Shown here piece after piece: positions 5,924 through 6,086 of a stretch of 6,086 bases of DNA. The stretch covers positions 1 to 6,086 of the forward strand of contig RFSL01000064.1 in the NCBI GenBank assembly GCA_009923965.1, given 5' to 3'. Numbering within the stretch: position 1 is the stretch's first letter; each line of letters starts with the position of its first letter. This DNA is from Flavobacteriia bacterium. Lineage in GTDB: Bacteria; Bacteroidota; Bacteroidia; Flavobacteriales_D; Crocinitomicaceae. The position numbers were made by a program, and so were the translations under genes. Under the pieces are notes generated by a model. The model was not told where the DNA came from. It saw nothing but the letters and a program-made list of their open reading frames with translations, and ran no database searches.

Positions 5924-6086
5924 GCTTCATATTTATAGAAAAAACGTGTGTATAGTAGCCTGCATCTGCTGCTCCCATTCGCGTAAAAGCGTAATCTAAT
6001 TTAAACCCCTTTATACCAATTCCAAGCCCGATATTAGGTTGAAAACCCCAATAAGAAGTTTTATCAATATTACTGAATTTTTGAAT
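5904..6086 (-). CDS. Outer-membrane beta-barrel protein, C-terminal 60 residues (possibly PorV/PorQ-like)
   Basis: The minus-strand frame is open from the right edge to a TAG at 5904-5906, giving 60 residues; the rest of the gene lies beyond the window. The segment has alternating strands typical of a barrel end: WGFQPNIGLGIGIKGFKLDY, AFTRMGAADAGYYTHVF and a terminal strand VFSINMKL, then a short basic tail SKPVK. The pattern of a Gly-rich strand, 'LDYAF', a loop, then 'HxFSI' resembles the C-termini of PorV/PorQ-family proteins, some of which belong to the type IX secretion system, but many Bacteroidota barrels end this way. It is convergent with the phosphatase gene with 2 bases between the stops. 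Membership of the outer-membrane barrel class is fairly likely; the specific family is a guess. Confidence 0.5.
   Translation of the reverse strand: MQKFSNIDKTSYWGFQPNIGLGIGIKGFKLDYAFTRMGAADAGYYTHVFSINMKLSKPVK

Noticed and set aside
1..6086. Mobile element, CRISPR, phage, toxin-antitoxin or defence island
   Set aside because: No transposase, integrase, direct-repeat array, tRNA or attachment site was seen; all recognised genes are core or envelope functions with similar base composition.

Overview
The window looks like chromosomal DNA of a Bacteroidota bacterium, most probably Flavobacteriales. The evidence is: AT-rich DNA; four intergenic promoter-like sites with the Bacteroidota box TAnnTTTG; no consistent Shine-Dalgarno sequences; a carboxypeptidase-regulatory-type TonB-dependent receptor; a type B ribosomal protein L31; a second-type LpxD paralog; and a SpoIIE-type phosphatase of a form I recall from Flavobacteriales. 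Family assignments rest on motifs read by eye; no database search was made.

Layout from left to right. Positions 1-1506 (+) hold the C-terminal two thirds or so of an outer-membrane TonB-dependent receptor whose start lies outside the window. Its stop codon overlaps that of a NarL/LuxR-type response regulator on the opposite strand (1503-2177, -). A 129-bp divergent spacer (2178-2306) carries one promoter-like box for each direction and leads into a full-length Sua5/TsaC threonylcarbamoyladenylate synthase (2307-3272, +), needed for tRNA t6A. Sua5 converges on rpmE2, ribosomal protein L31 type B (3321-3575, -), and the 48-bp gap holds an intrinsic terminator best oriented for rpmE2. A second divergent spacer (3576-3755) again has a promoter-like element in each direction. 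To its right an lpxD paralog (3756-4676, +) and a GAF-like/SpoIIE-type PP2C phosphatase (4678-5901, +) form a two-gene unit with 1 base between stop and start. The right edge holds the C-terminus of an outer-membrane beta-barrel protein on the minus strand (5904-6086), convergent with the phosphatase.

Most of this is housekeeping (translation: Sua5, L31) next to envelope genes (receptor, LpxD-like acyltransferase, barrel protein) and two signalling proteins without visible partners. The most interesting physical link is the coupling of an LpxD-like acyltransferase to a serine phosphatase, which hints at regulated envelope or lipid A biosynthesis. I see no mobile element, CRISPR array, tRNA, rRNA, phage gene or defence system, and nothing that I would call a new system. 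The only gene-free stretches are the two divergent spacers (129 and 180 bp) and the 48-bp convergent gap, all described below.
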